Below are positions 60,557 to 64,000 of a DNA stretch of 64,000 bases, one piece after another. The position numbers and the translations under genes are program-made. The notes under the pieces were generated by a model, which was not told where the DNA came from, ran no database searches, and saw nothing but the letters and a program-made list of their open reading frames with translations. How positions within the stretch are numbered: the first letter of the stretch is position 1; each line of letters begins with the position of its first letter. The stretch is from Spirosoma fluviale (GTDB lineage Bacteria; Bacteroidota; Bacteroidia; Cytophagales; Spirosomataceae), in the NCBI RefSeq assembly GCF_900230225.1, contig NZ_OCNH01000003.1, forward strand, positions 372,001 through 436,000. The letters are read 5' to 3'.

Positions 60557-63500
60557 TTGAAAACGATATACGAACTTCTTCACGAACGCATCCTCGTCCT
60601 CGATGGGGCGATGGGTACGATGATTCAACGGTACAACCTGACCGATGACGACTACCGGGGTGAGCGATTCCGCGATTGGCCGCACGACCTGAAAGGCAAT
60701 AACGATCTGCTATCGCTGACCAAGCCGGAAATAATTCAGGCCATTCACAAACAGTACCTGGAAGCAGGTGCTGATATCATCGAAACCAACACCTTCAGCG
60801 GCACGTCCATCGCCATGGCCGATTACCGGATGGAGGACCTGGCTTATGAGTTGAACTACGAATCGGCCCGAATTGCTAAGGAAGTAGCCGATGAAATTAC
60901 CCGCCAGAATCCCGACAAACCGCGCTTTGTGGCCGGTGCCATGGGACCAACAAACCGTACCGCTTCCCTTTCACCGGATGTCAATAACCCCGCCTATCGC
61001 GCCGTTACATTCGACGAACTGGTGAATGCCTATTATGAGCAGGTGAGTGGGTTGGTCGACGGTGGGGCAGACCTGCTGCTGGTCGAAACCATTTTCGATA
61101 CGCTCAATGCGAAGGCGGCTATGTTCGCCATCGATAAGTATTTTTCGGAGCATGGGGCACAGGGCACAGGGCAGGGGGAATCTGTAGCTAGTACTTCACC
61201 CCATGCCCAACACCCTATGCCCTTACCCATCATGATCTCCGGCACCATTACGGATGCCAGCGGTCGGACGTTGTCGGGGCAGACGACGGAAGCGTTTTTG
61301 TATTCCGTTTCGCACCTGCCGCTGTTAAGTGTGGGGCTCAACTGTGCGCTGGGTGCCCAGTTGATGCGTCCGTATATCCAGACACTCGCCAAAGAAGCGC
61401 CTTTTTTCACGTCGGCATATCCGAATGCGGGATTGCCCAATGAGTTTGGTGAATACGATGAAACGCCGGATATGATGGCCCTCCAGATCGAGGACTTCGT
61501 TAAAAGTAATTTTGTCAATATCGTTGGCGGTTGCTGCGGCTCTACGCCCGATCACATTCGGGCCATTGCCGATGTGGCCGCCAAATATCCACCCCGGCAG
61601 TTGCCCGCGCCGGAGCCTTACCAGAAGCTAAGTGGTCTGGAACCGCTGAAAATAACGGAGCAAACCAACTTCCTCAACGTTGGCGAACGCACCAACGTAA
61701 CGGGTTCCAAGAAGTTTGCCCGCCTGATTAAAGACGGTAATTTCGACGAAGCCCTGAGCATTGCCCGTGGGCAGGTAGAAGGGGGCGCGCAGGTGATTGA
61801 TATCAACATGGACGAAGGCATGCTGGATTCGGTGGAGGCCATGAAAACCTTCCTGAACCTGATTGCTGCCGAACCCGATATTGCCCGCGTACCCATCATG
61901 GTCGACTCCTCCAAATGGGAAGTTATCGAAGCCGGGTTGAAATGCGTGCAGGGAAAAGCCATTGTGAACTCCATTTCGCTTAAAGAAGGGGAGGAGGCAT
62001 TCATTGAACGGGCCAACTTGGTAAAACGCTATGGGGCCGCTGCGGTTGTGATGGCGTTCGATGAAAGCGGCCAGGCCGATTCCTACGAACGGCGTATCCA
62101 GATTTGTGAACGCGCTTACCGGATTCTGGTCGATAAAGTTCACTTTGCCCCGCAGGATATCATCTTCGATCCCAACATTTTGACCGTTGCTACGGGTATA
62201 GAAGAACACAATAATTACGCCGTTGATTTCATCAATGCTACGCGCTGGATCAAGCAAAACCTGCCGCTGGCCAAAGTGAGCGGTGGCGTATCCAATATCT
62301 CATTCAGTTTCCGGGGTAACGATGTCGTGCGCGAAGCCATGCACTCGGCGTTTTTATACCACGCCATCCGCGCCGGTCTGGACATGGGTATCGTGAATGC
62401 CGGGCAGTTGGAGGTATACGACAGCATCCCAAAAGATTTGCTGGAACGTTGCGAAGATGTACTGCTCAACCGTCGGGACGACGCCACCGAACGCCTGGTC
62501 GAATTTGCCGAAACCGTAAAAGCGAAGGGCAAAGCCATTGTTCAGGACGAAAGCTGGCGGCTCGAACCCGTTCGCGAACGACTCAAACACGCGCTTATCA
62601 AAGGGATTACCGATTACATTGACCAGGATGTGGAAGAAATTCGGCAACAGGTGGAACGCCCGTTGCACGTGATCGAAGGGCCGTTGATGGACGGCATGAA
62701 TGTGGTCGGCGACTTATTCGGAGCCGGTAAAATGTTCCTGCCCCAGGTCGTGAAGTCGGCCCGTGTTATGAAAAAAGCGGTGGCTTATCTGACGCCGTTT
62801 ATCGAAGCGGAAAAGTCGGGAACCGGCTCATCGAATGCCGGTAAAATCCTGCTGGCTACGGTGAAAGGCGATGTTCACGACATTGGTAAAAATATCGTTG
62901 GTGTCGTGCTGGGCTGTAATAATTACGAGATCATTGACCTTGGTGTCATGGTGCCGACCCAGAAAATTCTGGATGCTGCCCGTGAGCACAACGTTGATAT
63001 CATTGGCCTGAGTGGTCTAATCACACCATCGCTGGACGAAATGGTTGGCGTGGCCAAAGAGATGGAGCGGCAGGGTTTCAAACTCCCATTGCTCATCGGC
63101 GGAGCCACCACCTCCCGGATTCACACCGCCGTTAAAATTGATCCGCACTACTCCGGGCCCGTTGTTCACGTGCTGGATGCCAGTCGGAGCGTACCCGTAG
63201 CCGGTCGGCTCGTGAGCGAAACGGATGGTACAAAGGAGAAAATCTTCACGGATATAAAAGCGGAATACGTCAAACTGCGGGAAGATCATGCCAAACGGCA
63301 GAAAGAGAAAGCCAGCCTGACAATTACCCAGGCTCGTGACAACCGGACAAAAATTGACTGGAACACGTTTGTGCCAACTAAACCGACGTTCCTCGGTAAT
63401 CGGTATTTCGACGATTATTCAATTGCCGAACTGGTTGATTATATCGACTGGACGCCCTTTTTCCAAACGTGGCAGTTGCACGGTAAGTACCCCGCTATTT

Positions 63501-64000
63501 TCGAGGATGCCGTGGTGGGTAAGGAAGCCAAACAACTGTTCGAGGACGCCAATAAGCTTTTGCAGGAAATCGTTGACAAGAAACTGCTCAAAGCTAAAGC
63601 CGTAGTGGGCTTCTACCCCGCCAACTCGGCCGACGACGATGTGCTGCTCCACGATTTTGAAGAGCACGTACGCGAAACCGCCTGCGAACGCCACGGCTCT
63701 CACCAGCATATTGAGTATAGAATCAGCAAGGCCCAGTCGCAAGCGGCCGTTAGTCCGGCGGGCGAGTTGATTTACGATACCAAAACGGTGCTGCACTTCC
63801 TGCGTCAGCAGAACCAGAAAGCCCCCGGTTTACCCAACTTCTGTTTGTCGGACTTCATTGCTCCGCTGGAGAGTGGCCGGGAAGATTACATTGGTGGCTT
63901 TGCCGTAACGGCGGGCATCGGTATCGAAACCCTGCTGGAGAAATACGAGCGCGACCATGATGATTACAACAGCATCATGGTGAAAGCCCTCGCCGACCGT
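60557..64000 (+). CDS. metH: Cobalamin-dependent methionine synthase (3' end outside window)
   Basis: The enzyme transfers a methyl group from methyltetrahydrofolate to homocysteine through cobalamin. The 1148 residues present start at TTG 60557 ([20 protein letters not shown]) and include the homocysteine domain with Zn ligands Cys263 and the pair Cys326-Cys327 (VGGCCGST), the pterin domain ([15 protein letters not shown]), the cap, the B12 domain with GDVHDIGKN near residue 771 (His ligand) and LSGLITPS, and the start of the activation domain. Residues 199-222 are an in-frame insertion encoded by an imperfect palindrome. A SAM-I riboswitch lies upstream. The gene runs off the right edge. 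Confidence 0.97.
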   Translation, partial: MKTIYELLHERILVLDGAMGTMIQRYNLTDDDYRGERFRDWPHDLKGNNDLLSLTKPEIIQAIHKQYLEAGADIIETNTFSGTSIAMADYRMEDLAYELNYESARIAKEVADEITRQNPDKPRFVAGAMGPTNRTASLSPDVNNPAYRAVTFDELVNAYYEQVSGLVDGGADLLLVETIFDTLNAKAAMFAIDKYFSEHGAQGTGQGESVASTSPHAQHPMPLPIMISGTITDASGRTLSGQTTEAFLYSVSHLPLLSVGLNCALGAQLMRPYIQTLAKEAPFFTSAYPNAGLPNEFGEYDETPDMMALQIEDFVKSNFVNIVGGCCGSTPDHIRAIADVAAKYPPRQLPAPEPYQKLSGLEPLKITEQTNFLNVGERTNVTGSKKFARLIKDGNFDEALSIARGQVEGGAQVIDINMDEGMLDSVEAMKTFLNLIAAEPDIARVPIMVDSSKWEVIEAGLKCVQGKAIVNSISLKEGEEAFIERANLVKRYGAAAVVMAFDESGQADSYERRIQICERAYRILVDKVHFAPQDIIFDPNILTVATGIEEHNNYAVDFINATRWIKQNLPLAKVSGGVSNISFSFRGNDVVREAMHSAFLYHAIRAGLDMGIVNAGQLEVYDSIPKDLLERCEDVLLNRRDDATERLVEFAETVKAKGKAIVQDESWRLEPVRERLKHALIKGITDYIDQDVEEIRQQVERPLHVIEGPLMDGMNVVGDLFGAGKMFLPQVVKSARVMKKAVAYLTPFIEAEKSGTGSSNAGKILLATVKGDVHDIGKNIVGVVLGCNNYEIIDLGVMVPTQKILDAAREHNVDIIGLSGLITPSLDEMVGVAKEMERQGFKLPLLIGGATTSRIHTAVKIDPHYSGPVVHVLDASRSVPVAGRLVSETDGTKEKIFTDIKAEYVKLREDHAKRQKEKASLTITQARDNRTKIDWNTFVPTKPTFLGNRYFDDYSIAELVDYIDWTPFFQTWQLHGKYPAIFEDAVVGKEAKQLFEDANKLLQEIVDKKLLKAKAVVGFYPANSADDDVLLHDFEEHVRETACERHGSHQHIEYRISKAQSQAAVSPAGELIYDTKTVLHFLRQQNQKAPGLPNFCLSDFIAPLESGREDYIGGFAVTAGIGIETLLEKYERDHDDYNSIMVKALADR
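61151..61222. repeat. Palindromic repeat inserted in frame within metH
   Basis: GGGCACAGGGCACAGGGCAGGGG on the left has its complement-like partner around CACCCCATGCCCAACACC and CTATGCCC on the right, giving an imperfect stem (GGGCAxAGGG and GGGCAxGGGG blocks match). It encodes about 24 residues not seen in other MetH proteins at this position, by comparison with the E. coli layout. Confidence 0.65.

Noticed and set aside
1..64000. CRISPR array
   Set aside because: No regularly spaced direct repeats seen; the repeats present are palindromic intergenic elements.
1..64000. Insertion sequence with transposase
   Set aside because: No transposase frame recognised on either strand.

Overview
The window looks like a chromosome piece from a Bacteroidota species of the class Cytophagia, most likely close to Spirosoma (Spirosomaceae). 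The evidence is a type IX secretion plug protein (DUF5103), a PUR-alpha-like DUF3276 protein, a DUF4369/TlpA-like thioredoxin, Bacteroidota-type promoters (TTG/TTTG, 19-21 bases, TAnnTTTG) upstream of several genes, and few Shine-Dalgarno sequences. This placement comes from gene content and promoter style, not from a database search.

Region by region: (1) 1-8.6 kb: three tandem paralogous secreted or lipid-anchored glycoside-hydrolase-like proteins and a secreted beta-propeller protein. (2) 8.8-15.4 kb: L-lactate utilisation, with lutABC, a malate synthase and an L-lactate permease. (3) 15.4-20.4 kb: small regulatory units, namely an ArsR-type repressor with an AHSA1/SRPBCC partner under a palindromic operator, a DUF6624 protein, and an ABC-2 transporter with a GntR/YtrA-type regulator. 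(4) 20.8-24.3 kb: a gene-poor scar with an F420-oxidoreductase-like protein, a remnant of a SLOG-type protein, a small orphan gene, and a broken tyrosine recombinase joined to the 3' end of a umuC gene beside tRNA-Thr. (5) 24.4-37 kb: housekeeping genes, namely ABC-F ATPase, radical SAM, bestrophin, T9SS plug, ychF, DUF3276, rlpA, DUF58, TlpA-like, YdcF-like and pfkA.

(6) 37.2-54 kb: one long minus-strand surface-glycan locus. It carries all six pseudaminic acid genes (pseB, pseC, pseF, pseG, pseH, pseI), a flippase, two glycosyltransferases, two FkbM-type methyltransferases, two LamG proteins (one interrupted by tandem stop codons), a sulfatase, an orphan GNxPS-motif protein that could be a sugar transferase, and a FemAB/GNAT-like protein. 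Together these could make, decorate and export a pseudaminic-acid-containing glycan.

(7) 54.3-60.3 kb: ppx/gppA, then a plus-strand cassette of SGNH hydrolase, NodU-type carbamoyltransferase, SGNH hydrolase, a 49-residue DUF5989 protein and an SxtJ-like protein. This conserved-looking set has no established joint function that I know of and is the best candidate here for an undescribed system. (8) 60.3 kb to the end: a SAM-I riboswitch controlling metH, which runs off the right edge and carries a palindromic repeat inserted in frame.

Palindromic intergenic elements of several families are a running theme. Some serve as terminators, one supplies the C-terminus of a glycosyltransferase, and one has been absorbed into metH.
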